Source: Anaeromicrobium sediminis (GTDB lineage Bacteria > Bacillota > Clostridia > Peptostreptococcales > Thermotaleaceae). Taken from it: 64,000 nucleotides of DNA. The stretch lies in the NCBI RefSeq assembly GCF_002270055.1, contig NZ_NIBG01000006.1:62001-126000 (forward strand). The letters are read 5' to 3'. Position numbers and translations under genes: made by a program. Shown here piece after piece: positions 27,234 to 35,715 of this stretch; position 1 is the stretch's first letter, and each line of letters starts with the position of its first letter. The notes under the pieces were generated by a model that saw only the letters and a list, made by a program, of their open reading frames with translations, was not told where the DNA came from and searched no databases.

Positions 27234-28755
27234 TGATGAGTATTTTGCAAGGGAAGGTATGAAAAAAACCATAGACTGGAAAGGCTTAGGCTGTGATTTA
27301 ATAGGAGAGGCTAAGGACGGTTATGAAGGAATCCAAAAAGCTAAAGAGCATATGCCAGACCTTATAATCACAGATATAAGTATGCCTGGATTAAATGGTT
27401 TAGATATGGCTAAGGAAATAAAAAAGTTTAATGAAGACTGTAAATTTATCATAATAACGGGCTATGATGATTTTAATTATGCAAAGGAGTCTTTTAAAAT
27501 AAATGCTTTTGATTTCATTCTAAAGCCCATAGATGAGGATGAGTTAGAAGATTCCATAAAAAAAGTAATAGAGCACATTAGAGAAGACAAATATACTTTT
27601 ACTGTTGAAAGGGAGAAGTTTATAAGAAACTTAGTAAAGGGTAAGATAAAGGATGAATTTCAAATAGATAATTACAGACAAAAGTATAAAATCCACATGG
27701 AAAAATTATGTACAATAATTTTAGAAACAGAGTATTTAGAAGAATTTTATGAAACTAATCATATGGAAGAACTGAATGAACAATTAGAATATATAAAAAG
27801 AGAAATATTTGAAAAATTTGAAGGAATTGAGAACTACTTTATAGAAAGAAATGAGAAGATAATACTTTTAGTGGAGATTGATTCTAAAGATAAAATATTA
27901 GATATATGTAATAGAATAAAAGAGATACAAAAATCCTTTTATCATAATTTTTTATTGAATATAACAATAGGCATATCAAACAGGGGTTCTTTAAAGGATA
28001 CGAGAAAATTATATAAAGAGAGCAAAAGAGCCTTGGAAAATAAAATTTATGATGGAAAGGGAAGTATAAACTATTATAGTAAAGTAAAAGATGTGGAGAA
28101 TAAAAAATTAATGCCCCTCTTTCATAAGGAAGAAGAACTAAAAATGCATATATCTTCTTCAAATAAAGAGAAAATAAAAAAAATAATAGACAAACTGTAT
28201 AAGATTGAATTTAAGAATAATCACACGGCACCTACTTTCATAAAAAGTAGTACCATACATATAGTATTATTGAACTTTAACCTTTTAAAAGAAAATCACA
28301 TATGCCCAGAAAATGTTTTTGATTCAAAGGAAGATTTTTTTCAATTGATTGAACAAAGGGATACTATAGAAGAATTATATAAAATCAGTTTAAATATTAG
28401 TATTAAAACGGCAAACCTCATAAAAGGAGGGAATAACATATGTAATTCTAATATGAGTAAGGTGTTAAAGTATATAAAAGATAACTATAACAAGGATATA
28501 TCCTTATCAAAAGTAGCTAAAACAGTATATTTATCAGAGAGCTATCTAAGTCGCAAGATAAAAGAGGTAACAGGAAAAAACTTTGTAGAGTACATAACTG
28601 ATCTAAGAATTAAAAAGGCAATGGAGTATTTAAGTGATGAAAATTATACTATTGCAGATATTGCCAAAGAACTAGGATACTCTGACTATAGATATTTCTC
28701 AAAAAGTTTTAAAAAGTATACGGGAATTTCTCCCAGAGAGTTTAGAAAACAGTGA
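27211..28755 (+). CDS. YesN-type AraC-family response regulator
   Basis: A 514-residue regulator. The receiver domain (1-125) has the acidic pair DDE, phosphoacceptor Asp55 in DLIITDISMPG and Lys in FILKPID. A helical middle region of ~280 residues follows. The C-terminal AraC DNA-binding domain (~410-514) has SEYLSRKIKEVTG-like first helix-turn-helix (here SESYLSRKIKEVTGKNF) and IADIAKELGYSDYRYFSKSFK second. It presumably acts at the direct repeats before the AfuA-like gene. RBS AGAGGA. Overlap with the kinase gene ensures stoichiometric expression. Confidence 0.92.
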   Translation: MEKVLIVDDEYFAREGMKKTIDWKGLGCDLIGEAKDGYEGIQKAKEHMPDLIITDISMPGLNGLDMAKEIKKFNEDCKFIIITGYDDFNYAKESFKINAFDFILKPIDEDELEDSIKKVIEHIREDKYTFTVEREKFIRNLVKGKIKDEFQIDNYRQKYKIHMEKLCTIILETEYLEEFYETNHMEELNEQLEYIKREIFEKFEGIENYFIERNEKIILLVEIDSKDKILDICNRIKEIQKSFYHNFLLNITIGISNRGSLKDTRKLYKESKRALENKIYDGKGSINYYSKVKDVENKKLMPLFHKEEELKMHISSSNKEKIKKIIDKLYKIEFKNNHTAPTFIKSSTIHIVLLNFNLLKENHICPENVFDSKEDFFQLIEQRDTIEELYKISLNISIKTANLIKGGNNICNSNMSKVLKYIKDNYNKDISLSKVAKTVYLSESYLSRKIKEVTGKNFVEYITDLRIKKAMEYLSDENYTIADIAKELGYSDYRYFSKSFKKYTGISPREFRKQ

Positions 28756-28883
28756 AAATATGATAGTATATACCTATGTGAATTTTTATCAATAAGATAA
28801 AGTTAAGAAATTGTTCAAAATTTGTTAACATTTATATGTTAGTATGCTAAAGAATGATGTTTAATTGGAAGAGGCTGATGAGA

Positions 28884-30224
28884 GTGGATTTTAAAAAAAT
28901 GATAAATGAAAATAAAAAAATATGTATAGGAATAAGTATTTTTGCACTAATGATAATTTCGTATGCAATTTTTGCTAATAGCGCCTATGAAGTAAAAGTA
29001 AATGGTAAAGTAGTAGGTGTAGTGAAAAATAAAATTCTACTAGAAGAAGAATTAAACAAAATGAAAAAGCAGGTAGAAGAAAAAATCGGAACTAAAATTG
29101 TGGATGATAATAAATTAGAATTTAAAAAAATAAATGCCTCAGAAGATGAATTAACATCTGAAAAAAATATGATTAGCATATTATCAAATTTATTAAATTA
29201 TGATATACAAGGTTTTGTTATAAATATTGATGGTGAAGATATTGTAGTCCTAAAGGATAAGGAAACGGCTGAGAAGGTATTAGAAGAAGTTAAAAAGTCA
29301 TACACGATAGAAGGTAGTGAAATAAAGGAAGCTACTTTTAAAGAAGATGTGAAAGTTGAGGAAATAAAAGTTCCTATAAATCAATTAAAAGAAGAAGAAG
29401 AAGCAGTAGAGTACATATTAACTGGTGGAATAGAAGAAAAGATATATGAAGTACAAAAGGGAGATACGGCTTGGGATATAGCAATTAAATTAGATATGCC
29501 CTTAGAAGAAATAGAAAAGGCCAATGAAGATGTGAATGTAGAAAGGTTACAAATAGGCCAAGAAATAAGGCTTAACGTGCCAAAGACCTATGTTCATGTG
29601 AAAACTACAGAGTTAGTATCATATGAGGAATACATAGATTATGATATAGAATATGAAAGATCTAGTGCCTTATATGAAGGGGATAAAAAAATAAAGAAGC
29701 AAGGTATAAAGGGAAAGAAACAAATAGAAGCAGAAGTTATAAGTTTTAACGGGGAAGAAGAAAGTAGAACTGTATTAGAAGAAAGTTTAATATCTGAACC
29801 AGAAAAAATGATTGTTATAACGGGTACTAAGAAAAGAGTATTTAATGTGGCTTCTGGTAATCTATACAATCCTACAAGGGGAACAATGACCTCTAGATTT
29901 GGTACTAGATGGGGAAGAAGGCATACTGGAATAGATATAGCTAATAAAATGGGGTCATCTATTAAGGCTGCTCAAGGAGGAAAAGTAGTGTTCTCTGGAT
30001 GGAAGGGTGATTATGGAAAATTAGTTATACTAGATCATGGTAACGGATATGAAACTTATTATGCCCATTGTAGTTCTTTACTTGTGAAAAAAGGTGATAT
30101 TGTGAAAAAGGGACAGGTAATTGCTAAAGTGGGTAATACAGGAAGGTCTACAGGACCACATGTTCATTTTGAAGTGAGAAAAAATAATGTACCATTAGAT
30201 CCACTTAAATATGTTAAGTACTAA
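28884..30224 (+). CDS. LysM-G5-M23 family cell-wall peptidase (first copy)
   Basis: A 446-residue exported protein: N-terminal membrane anchor (~12-30), variable region (~30-190), LysM (YEVQKGDTAWDIAI, ~196-240), G5 domain (~245-325) and an M23 peptidase domain (~340-446). Zinc-site motifs HTGIDIA, YAHCS and HVHFEV are intact, so it should cleave peptidoglycan cross-bridges. GTG 28884 is preferred as start: GGAAGAGG lies nine bases upstream and the resulting N-terminus aligns with the second intact copy at 32156. Part of a local triplication whose middle copy is broken. Confidence 0.9.
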   Translation: MDFKKMINENKKICIGISIFALMIISYAIFANSAYEVKVNGKVVGVVKNKILLEEELNKMKKQVEEKIGTKIVDDNKLEFKKINASEDELTSEKNMISILSNLLNYDIQGFVINIDGEDIVVLKDKETAEKVLEEVKKSYTIEGSEIKEATFKEDVKVEEIKVPINQLKEEEEAVEYILTGGIEEKIYEVQKGDTAWDIAIKLDMPLEEIEKANEDVNVERLQIGQEIRLNVPKTYVHVKTTELVSYEEYIDYDIEYERSSALYEGDKKIKKQGIKGKKQIEAEVISFNGEEESRTVLEESLISEPEKMIVITGTKKRVFNVASGNLYNPTRGTMTSRFGTRWGRRHTGIDIANKMGSSIKAAQGGKVVFSGWKGDYGKLVILDHGNGYETYYAHCSSLLVKKGDIVKKGQVIAKVGNTGRSTGPHVHFEVRKNNVPLDPLKYVKY

Positions 30225-30253
30225 AGTTATGGGTATTACCCATAACTTTTTTC
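30224..30253 (+). terminator. Terminator after the first M23 peptidase gene
   Basis: Perfect AAGTTATGGGT/ACCCATAACTT stem, then TTTTTTC. Confidence 0.88.
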
Positions 30254-30254
30254 T

Positions 30255-30827
30255 ATTGTTAAAGAGATTGGAGCTAAAATAGGAGAGTCTATAGAATACA
30301 AAGTATATGCCTGTACTATAAATATAGAAGGTAAAGAGCTAGTAGCATTAAAGGATGAAGATACTGCTAATGCAGTATTAGAGAAAGTTAAAAAGTTTTA
30401 CATGAAAGAAGGAATCGAGTTAAAGGGACTAAGAAAAGAACATTTACCATTGCATCAGGAACATTATCTAACCCTACTAGAGGTAGATTAACTTCTAGAT
30501 ATGGTAGGCGATGGGGAAGGGCCCATACGGGTATAGATATAGCAGCACCAGTGGGAACTTCCATAAAGGCAGCACAAGGAGGAAAGGTTACCTTCTCTGG
30601 TTGGAAAAATGGATATGGTAAGGTAGTTATAGTTAACCATGGTAATGGATATAGTACTTATTATGCCCATGCAAATACACTAAAGGTAAAAAAAGGGCGA
30701 TTATGTAAAGAAAAATCAAGTTATAGCTAGCGTTGGAAAGACGGGACGAGTAACAGGGTCTAATCTGCATTTCGAAGTAAGGAAAAATAGAACGCCGATA
30801 AATCCAATTTCATATGTGAATTATTAA
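30255..30827 (+). pseudogene. Degenerate LysM-G5-M23 peptidase copy
   Basis: Translated pieces match the neighbouring peptidases but in different frames. The first part (to about 30430) matches the pre-LysM region (INIEGKELVALKDEDTA). It then jumps directly to the start of the M23 domain, so the LysM and G5 region is deleted. The M23 part (TIASGTLSNPTRGRLTSRYG, HTGIDIAA, YAHANTLKVKKG) is broken by a frameshift near 30700, and the HxH zinc motif has become NLH. There is no start codon or ribosome binding site. It is a remnant of a tandem duplication. Confidence 0.85.
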
Positions 30828-30861
30828 GTTGTAAAATTATTTTACAGCTTTTTATTTTTGA
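30827..30861 (+). terminator. Hairpin after the peptidase pseudogene
   Basis: GTTGTAAAA/TTTTACAGC stem (one G-U) with TTTTTATTTTT tail; a surviving terminator of the dead copy. Confidence 0.65.
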
Positions 30862-31012
30862 AAGATAAAGTATACAGTATATTCAGAAAAATTTTCGAGG
30901 TAAATATTGTAAAAATCTAAAAAATAGTGTATTATTTAATTAAAATAGTATGTTAAATAAAATACAAAGTTAAATAAAAAAATTGAAACGTACATCAAGG
31001 GGGGCAACAAAA

Positions 31013-31762
31013 ATGATTAAAAAAGCAAAAATAAAAGAAAATACTATAACTGTTTTAATAGCTTCAACTATTAAGAGTGTAGAATTTGAAACTAATGTTA
31101 AGTTTGAAAAAGAATATGTGGATGAGATAAGTTTTTGTTGTGAAAAGTTTACCAATTTGAATGAAGAAGGCATTAAAAAGTATAATAAGCATTTTAAATG
31201 TAAAATCCCACATGATAAGGAAAGAGATGAGGACAATAGATATGTACCACTAAGAATGGTACTAGGAAATATGGCAAATGCTTTGTATCAATTTAAATTA
31301 GAAGAAGAAGAGGTTCATATAAAATTTGTATGCGACACTAATGCCACATACCATAGTCTAAAACGTTGTATCCAAGCATTAACTAGAGATACACAAGAAG
31401 GAGCTTACATATTAGAACATTTAAAAGAATTTAAGAATAAGGAAGAAGTATTAATAATAGATAAGGAATTGAAAAAGCAGGGAAAAGATTATAATTCAAT
31501 TTTAAAAATTAATTTAGAAGATTCAACAGAGGATAAGCAAGTTAAATTAAAGGAAAACTTAGTTGAAATAAGAAATCTTATGGAATGTTTAAAGAAGGAC
31601 TGTTATGAAGCATATGATGTGGATGATATATTAATGGTTTTAGATGAAATAGGTGGAGCTTTAGCAGATGGTAATAGGGGAGCAACAGTTTTAATTGATG
31701 ATGACAAAAAGAAAAAGACAGTAGAAAAATTAAAGAACCTAATGAATTTATTAGGAGCGTAA
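31013..31762 (+). CDS. Conserved-looking protein of unknown function
   Basis: A 249-residue soluble, acidic/lysine-rich protein that I do not recognise. No signal peptide or membrane helix. It has two Cys-containing segments (FCCEKFTNL; VCDTNATYHSLKRCIQALTR), a DEDNRYVPLRMVLGNMANAL helix, and a predicted helical C-terminal half ending in a DDDKKKKTVEKLKN tail. Start ATG 31013 is set by the GGGGGG site about eight bases upstream; an earlier in-frame ATG at 30983 lacks one. It is monocistronic, between the peptidase pseudogene and a terminator. Coding statistics look like its neighbours. Confidence 0.6.
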   Translation: MIKKAKIKENTITVLIASTIKSVEFETNVKFEKEYVDEISFCCEKFTNLNEEGIKKYNKHFKCKIPHDKERDEDNRYVPLRMVLGNMANALYQFKLEEEEVHIKFVCDTNATYHSLKRCIQALTRDTQEGAYILEHLKEFKNKEEVLIIDKELKKQGKDYNSILKINLEDSTEDKQVKLKENLVEIRNLMECLKKDCYEAYDVDDILMVLDEIGGALADGNRGATVLIDDDKKKKTVEKLKNLMNLLGA

Positions 31763-31767
31763 ATAGA

Positions 31768-31802
31768 GGGAATGATGTTTTTTAAACATCGTTCCTTTTT
31801 TT
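31768..31802 (+). terminator. Terminator after the unknown gene
   Basis: GGAATGATGTTT/AAACATCGTTCC stem with one G-U pair and seven T. Confidence 0.88.
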
Positions 31803-31820
31803 ACTTACAAGGAAAGTTAA

Positions 31821-31849
31821 TTGACACAAAACATATAAATCAATAAAAA
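31821..31849 (+). promoter_or_regulatory. Candidate promoter of a small RNA
   Basis: Perfect TTGACA (31821-31826), 17-bp spacer, TAAAAA (31844-31849). The predicted start falls at about 31855, at the 5' edge of the structured region. Confidence 0.6.
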
Positions 31850-31967
31850 AGAAGGGGTGTGGGGGAACATCCCCTGTCCGCTTCAAAGGAGGTACTCAGA
31901 TTGCAGTAGCAATCGTCGAAGGAAACCATAGGGTTTCCTAGCGAAGCATAGGTCGTATACCTTTTTT
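31850..31967 (+). ncRNA. Candidate structured small RNA (unidentified)
   Basis: About 118 nt, more G+C-rich than its surroundings. AGAAGGGGTGT (31850-31860) pairs with ATACCTTTTTT (31957-31967), using G-U pairs that fix the + strand. Inside are GGGG-AACAT-CCCC (31862-31874), GATTGC-AGTA-GCAATC (31899-31914) enclosed by CTTC/GAAG, and GGAAACC-ATAG-GGTTTCC (31921-31938). The 3' T run can act as terminator. A perfect AAAGGAGGT (31886-31894) is present, but the only start in range, TTG 31901, meets a stop two codons later. No family recognised. Confidence 0.6.
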
Positions 31968-31984
31968 ATGTTTATATAAAAAAC

Positions 31985-32062
31985 AAGTCCTGATTATGTT
32001 GAAATTAACAAATAAGAAATAGGTCCTAGGACTTTTGCTGAAAAATATAGGGACCTTTTTCT
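31985..32062 (+). terminator. Terminator with overlapping upstream hairpin ahead of the second M23 gene
   Basis: AGGTCCT (32021-32027) pairs with GGGACCT (32050-32056), followed by TTTT. Immediately before it AAGTCCT (31985-31991) can pair with AGGACTT (32028-32034), which lies in the terminator loop. The arrangement could be a plain terminator or an attenuator. Confidence 0.5.
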
Positions 32063-32155
32063 CGTTTTTTATCAATATGTTACCAAAAATTACATGTCTA
32101 CCAAAATATATGATAGAATGAGGTCAAATATTGATAAATAGCGAGGTTGAGAGGG

Positions 32156-33493
32156 ATGAACTTAAAGAGTGTGCTAAGTGAAAAAAATAAAGTAATATAT
32201 ATTTCTATCTTTTTTATGCTATTGTTTAGTTGTTTAGGCTTATTAAGTACTGCTTACGAAGTAGTATTAGATGGGGAAAGGGTAGGATTTGTAGAGAATG
32301 GATATATTATAGAAAAAGAAATAAAAGGAATAAAGAGTGACATTGAGAAAGACTTAGAGAGCAGTATAATAGTAAAAAATCAGTTAAAGTACAATAGGGT
32401 TATTGTATTAAAGAAAAATATAAATGGAGTAAAAGATATAGTAAGTATATATAAAGAAAAACTAAATTATAAAATTGATGGATCTGTAATTGAAGTGGAT
32501 GGAAAGGAAATTATATCATTAAAAAGTGAAAAAGATGCTAAAGATATGCTAGATAAAATTAAAGAAAATTATATATCAAAGGGGAATCTACTTAAAAAAG
32601 CTACTTTTGTGGAAGATGTGAAGATAAAGAAAAAAGAATTAGACAAAGATGAAATTACAAGTAAAGATGATGGAATAAAGGAGTTGCTGACAGGTGGAAT
32701 AGAAACTAAAGTCCATAAGGTAAAAAAGGGAGATACTGCATGGGATATAGCTATAGCTAATAACATGAGCATAGAAGAGATAGAGAAGGCTAACAAAGGA
32801 ATAAATATTGCAATTCTTCAAATTGGACAAGAGTTAAATTTATCTAAAGCAAATGCCTATGTACATGTGGAGACTATAGAATTGGCATCTTATGAAGAAG
32901 AGATTCCATATGAGATAGTATATGAAAAATCTCCAGCCCTAGATATGGGAGATAAATTAATAAAAGAAGAAGGTATAAAGGGAAAGAAAAAGATAGAAGC
33001 GGAAATCGTTAAGATGAATGGCATAATAAAAGTAAAAAATATAATCAATGAAGAAATCATAGAAAAACCTAAGAACATGATAGTTATAAAGGGAACTAAG
33101 TTAAAGACATTTACCATAGCAGCAGGGAGTCTACTTAAACCTACCAGGGGAAGAGTAACTTCTAGATACGGAAAACGTTGGGGGAAACATCACAAGGGAG
33201 TAGATATAGGGGCAGCCATTGGAACACCTATAAAGGCCACTGGAGGGGGAAAAGTAGTTTATTCAGGTTGGAAAAATGGGTATGGGAAGATAATTATATT
33301 AGATCATGGAAATGGATTTCAGTCTTATTATGCCCATTGCAATAGTTTAAAGGCTAAAGTAGGAGAGTACGTAAAGAAAGGTGAGGTAATAGCCACTGTA
33401 GGTAAGACAGGGCGAGTCACAGGACCACATCTTCACTTTGAAGTGCGTAAAAATGGTGTGGCAATAGACCCTCTTAATTATGTGAAATATTAA
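32156..33493 (+). CDS. LysM-G5-M23 family cell-wall peptidase (second intact copy)
   Basis: A 445-residue paralogue of the protein at 28884 with the same order of parts: membrane anchor (~12-32), variable region, LysM (HKVKKGDTAWDIAI), G5 (~245-325) and M23 domain with HKGVDIG, YAHCN and HLHFEV zinc motifs intact. Start ATG 32156 follows GAGGTTGAGAGGG; an in-frame TTG three codons earlier is less likely. The 5' leader is long and holds a candidate small RNA and a terminator-like pair of hairpins, so this copy may be regulated differently from the first. Confidence 0.9.
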   Translation: MNLKSVLSEKNKVIYISIFFMLLFSCLGLLSTAYEVVLDGERVGFVENGYIIEKEIKGIKSDIEKDLESSIIVKNQLKYNRVIVLKKNINGVKDIVSIYKEKLNYKIDGSVIEVDGKEIISLKSEKDAKDMLDKIKENYISKGNLLKKATFVEDVKIKKKELDKDEITSKDDGIKELLTGGIETKVHKVKKGDTAWDIAIANNMSIEEIEKANKGINIAILQIGQELNLSKANAYVHVETIELASYEEEIPYEIVYEKSPALDMGDKLIKEEGIKGKKKIEAEIVKMNGIIKVKNIINEEIIEKPKNMIVIKGTKLKTFTIAAGSLLKPTRGRVTSRYGKRWGKHHKGVDIGAAIGTPIKATGGGKVVYSGWKNGYGKIIILDHGNGFQSYYAHCNSLKAKVGEYVKKGEVIATVGKTGRVTGPHLHFEVRKNGVAIDPLNYVKY

Positions 33494-33698
33494 ACAGGAA
33501 AATATTGTAAAAATGCGTAGGTTAGTGTATGATTATATATGCGACTATTTATGAATCATGGAAATTTCTTAATAGGAATAGGATTCATAACTTTTTAAAA
33601 ATTTTCATAGTCTAAAAAGGATGAATTAAGTTTACTCTTAAATGAGTATGAGCTAATAGGATAGCAAATACTAATAAGTAATTAAGGAGGCGAATACA

Positions 33699-34442
33699 AT
33701 GGATTTAAGAGGAAGAGTGCTGGATATAGGAGAAATATTTTCATATGCATTTAATGTATTTAAAGATAAGTTTAAAACCATATCGGCCATAATGCTAAGC
33801 ATATATGTACCTATTAATGTATTTTTTGGAATGGCAATATTTTCTTCATCAAGTGAAATGCTTACAACTTCTATGTTATTTATGACACCTATAGCTGGTA
33901 TTGTTACAGGCATATTAGGAGTAGCTGGGACTGTAGGTGTAATATATGTAGTTGAAAGTTATTTAGTAAAGAATGAGGATTTGCCTTACAAAGAGGCATT
34001 TTCAAGGGCATTTAGTATAATAGGTAGTTCTATTTTATTAGCTATAGCAGGAAACTTTTTAATATTTATTGGAATGATTCTATTAATCATACCAGGAATA
34101 GCTATTGCCATATATATAGTATTTAAATATCAATCCATGGCCCTTAGAGGAACTAAAGTATTAGAATCCTTAAGCTATAGTAAGAATGTAGTATCTGGTA
34201 GCTGGTGGAAAATATTATTCGTAAATATAATATGTGGTCTTTTAGCACTGGTAGTAACAAGTCCATTTAATCTTATAGGTGATTCAATGATAGGATATAT
34301 TATTGTTCAATCAGTAAATGCCATAGTCATGTCCTTTACTATTATTGTAAATACAGTTATGTTTTTAAATTTAGATTTTATTAAAAATGAGAAAACGGAT
34401 ACTTTTCTAGTAGATGAGCATAAGAATGATACTTTAATATAG
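33699..34442 (+). CDS. Polytopic membrane protein, function unknown
   Basis: A 247-residue protein with about six hydrophobic helices. It begins MDLRGRVLDIGEIFSYAFNVFKDKFKT, the kind of amphipathic opening seen in the YciC/glycerophosphodiester-phosphodiesterase-membrane-domain-like families, and has GxxLLIIPGIAIAIYIVFKYQ and KNVVSGSWWKILFVN segments that resemble the protein at 38547. No catalytic motif. RBS AGGAGG. Single gene, closed by a terminator. Confidence 0.65.
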   Translation: MDLRGRVLDIGEIFSYAFNVFKDKFKTISAIMLSIYVPINVFFGMAIFSSSSEMLTTSMLFMTPIAGIVTGILGVAGTVGVIYVVESYLVKNEDLPYKEAFSRAFSIIGSSILLAIAGNFLIFIGMILLIIPGIAIAIYIVFKYQSMALRGTKVLESLSYSKNVVSGSWWKILFVNIICGLLALVVTSPFNLIGDSMIGYIIVQSVNAIVMSFTIIVNTVMFLNLDFIKNEKTDTFLVDEHKNDTLI

Positions 34443-34475
34443 TTATGGTTGTACTCAATACAAAGGATTATTTTC

Positions 34476-34508
34476 AAATAGCAGGTGACATATTCACCTG
34501 TTATTTTT
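34476..34508 (+). terminator. Terminator after the membrane-protein gene
   Basis: AAATAGCAGGTGA/TTCACCTGTTATTT stem with a T-rich tail. Confidence 0.8.
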
Positions 34509-34606
34509 GCATTTGGAAATAATTCAAAATTGAAAGAAAAGCATATAATAGGTTTTTGAGACAAATAATATTAAGGTAATTAAGTTTATTAAAAGGACTG
34601 AGAAAA

Positions 34607-35536
34607 ATGAAAAAAATATGTTTATACATGTTCTTATTCACAGTGATTTTTTCTATGGGGTGCACTAAGAAAGAGGAGACAGCGGAAAAGGTTAAAGAGA
34701 CTAATTCGGTGGATATGGCTTATGAAATAAATATGAAAAGGGATTTGTTGACTTTAATGATGGCCTATCCTGAATATATAACAGATGTGGAAATGACCAG
34801 TGATGATAAGGTCTATGTGATTATGAAATCTGGAAATAAAATATTGTATGATGATAAACAAAAAAAGAACTATTCTGCTAAGTTAAATAATCCTGATCTT
34901 CAAGATATGTTAGAGGAAATATATCCCTTATCCCATGTGGATGAAATAATGGAGAAAAACTTTGACCCAGGAAGAATTAGGGTATATGCCTTACTAAAGG
35001 AGGTATATGGAAATAGTAAGATTGGAGTAGAAAAGAATTTAGTATCTGCCAAGGGTGTAAGATTTAATAAAAATAATAGGGCAGCAGAAAACATAAAAAA
35101 TGTAATGAATGAATTATTGCCATTAGCTAAGAGTAATGGAAAAATAGGTGCTTGCGTATATCCCATGAGTGGAACCTTTTGCTATAGGGTCATATCAGGA
35201 ACAGGAAGACTTAGTCCCCATTCCTTTGGAATTGCCATAGATTTAGCTCGAGATAATAGGGATTATTGGAAATGGGCTAGTAAAGAGGCTGGAGCTAAAA
35301 GGCTAAAATCCTATCCTCAAGAGATAGTAAATATATTTGAAAAGAACTATTTCATATGGGGTGGAAAGTGGAATCATTTTGACATACTACATTTTGAATA
35401 TAGGCCAGAGTTTATAATCAAGAGTAAATATTTTTCTAAAAATATAGGTTTAGATGAAAAGTGGTACTCAAACGTAAATATAAATGATGAATATATAAAA
35501 AAATGTATAGATTTAATTGAAGAAAAAATAAAATAA
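34607..35536 (+). CDS. M15-family peptidase lipoprotein (D,D/L,D-carboxypeptidase type)
   Basis: A 309-residue lipoprotein (FSMGC lipobox, Cys18). The C-terminal ~130 residues match the M15C/VanY-like fold: SPHSFGIAIDLA gives the zinc-binding His and Asp seven residues apart, and WNHFDILHFEYRPE supplies the distal catalytic Glu/Asp and zinc His. It should trim peptide stems of peptidoglycan at the cell surface. The N-terminal ~170 residues have no recognised domain. AGGACTGAG precedes the ATG. Nearby M23 peptidases and an L,D-transpeptidase make the region rich in wall enzymes. Confidence 0.83.
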   Translation: MKKICLYMFLFTVIFSMGCTKKEETAEKVKETNSVDMAYEINMKRDLLTLMMAYPEYITDVEMTSDDKVYVIMKSGNKILYDDKQKKNYSAKLNNPDLQDMLEEIYPLSHVDEIMEKNFDPGRIRVYALLKEVYGNSKIGVEKNLVSAKGVRFNKNNRAAENIKNVMNELLPLAKSNGKIGACVYPMSGTFCYRVISGTGRLSPHSFGIAIDLARDNRDYWKWASKEAGAKRLKSYPQEIVNIFEKNYFIWGGKWNHFDILHFEYRPEFIIKSKYFSKNIGLDEKWYSNVNINDEYIKKCIDLIEEKIK

Positions 35537-35663
35537 ATTTTAATTTAATGATTAAAGTCTCAGAGGAAGGGTATTATATAAATACCTTAAACAAACTTAA
35601 ACCCAATAATGCTGTAGAAGCCTTATGAAGTAAGCTCCTTTCTATAATTTGATTTTGGTATTG

Positions 35664-35709
35664 AAAAGCTAAAAAGCAACTTATAATAAGTTGCTTTTTA
35701 GCTTTTTGT
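35664..35709. terminator. Bidirectional terminator
   Basis: A long perfect stem: AAAAGCTAAAAAGCAACTT pairs with AAGTTGCTTTTTAGCTTTT around ATAAT. T runs on both strands; it closes the minus-strand histidine kinase gene. Confidence 0.9.
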
Positions 35710-35715
35710 ATATTA

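Noticed and set aside
30488-30670. Minus-strand open frame opposite the peptidase pseudogene
   Set aside because: The plus-strand translation clearly matches M23 peptidases, so the antisense frame is a by-product.
31850-32062. ydaO (c-di-AMP) or c-di-GMP riboswitch before the M23 peptidase
   Set aside because: Such riboswitches do control wall hydrolases, but the conserved blocks of those families are absent.
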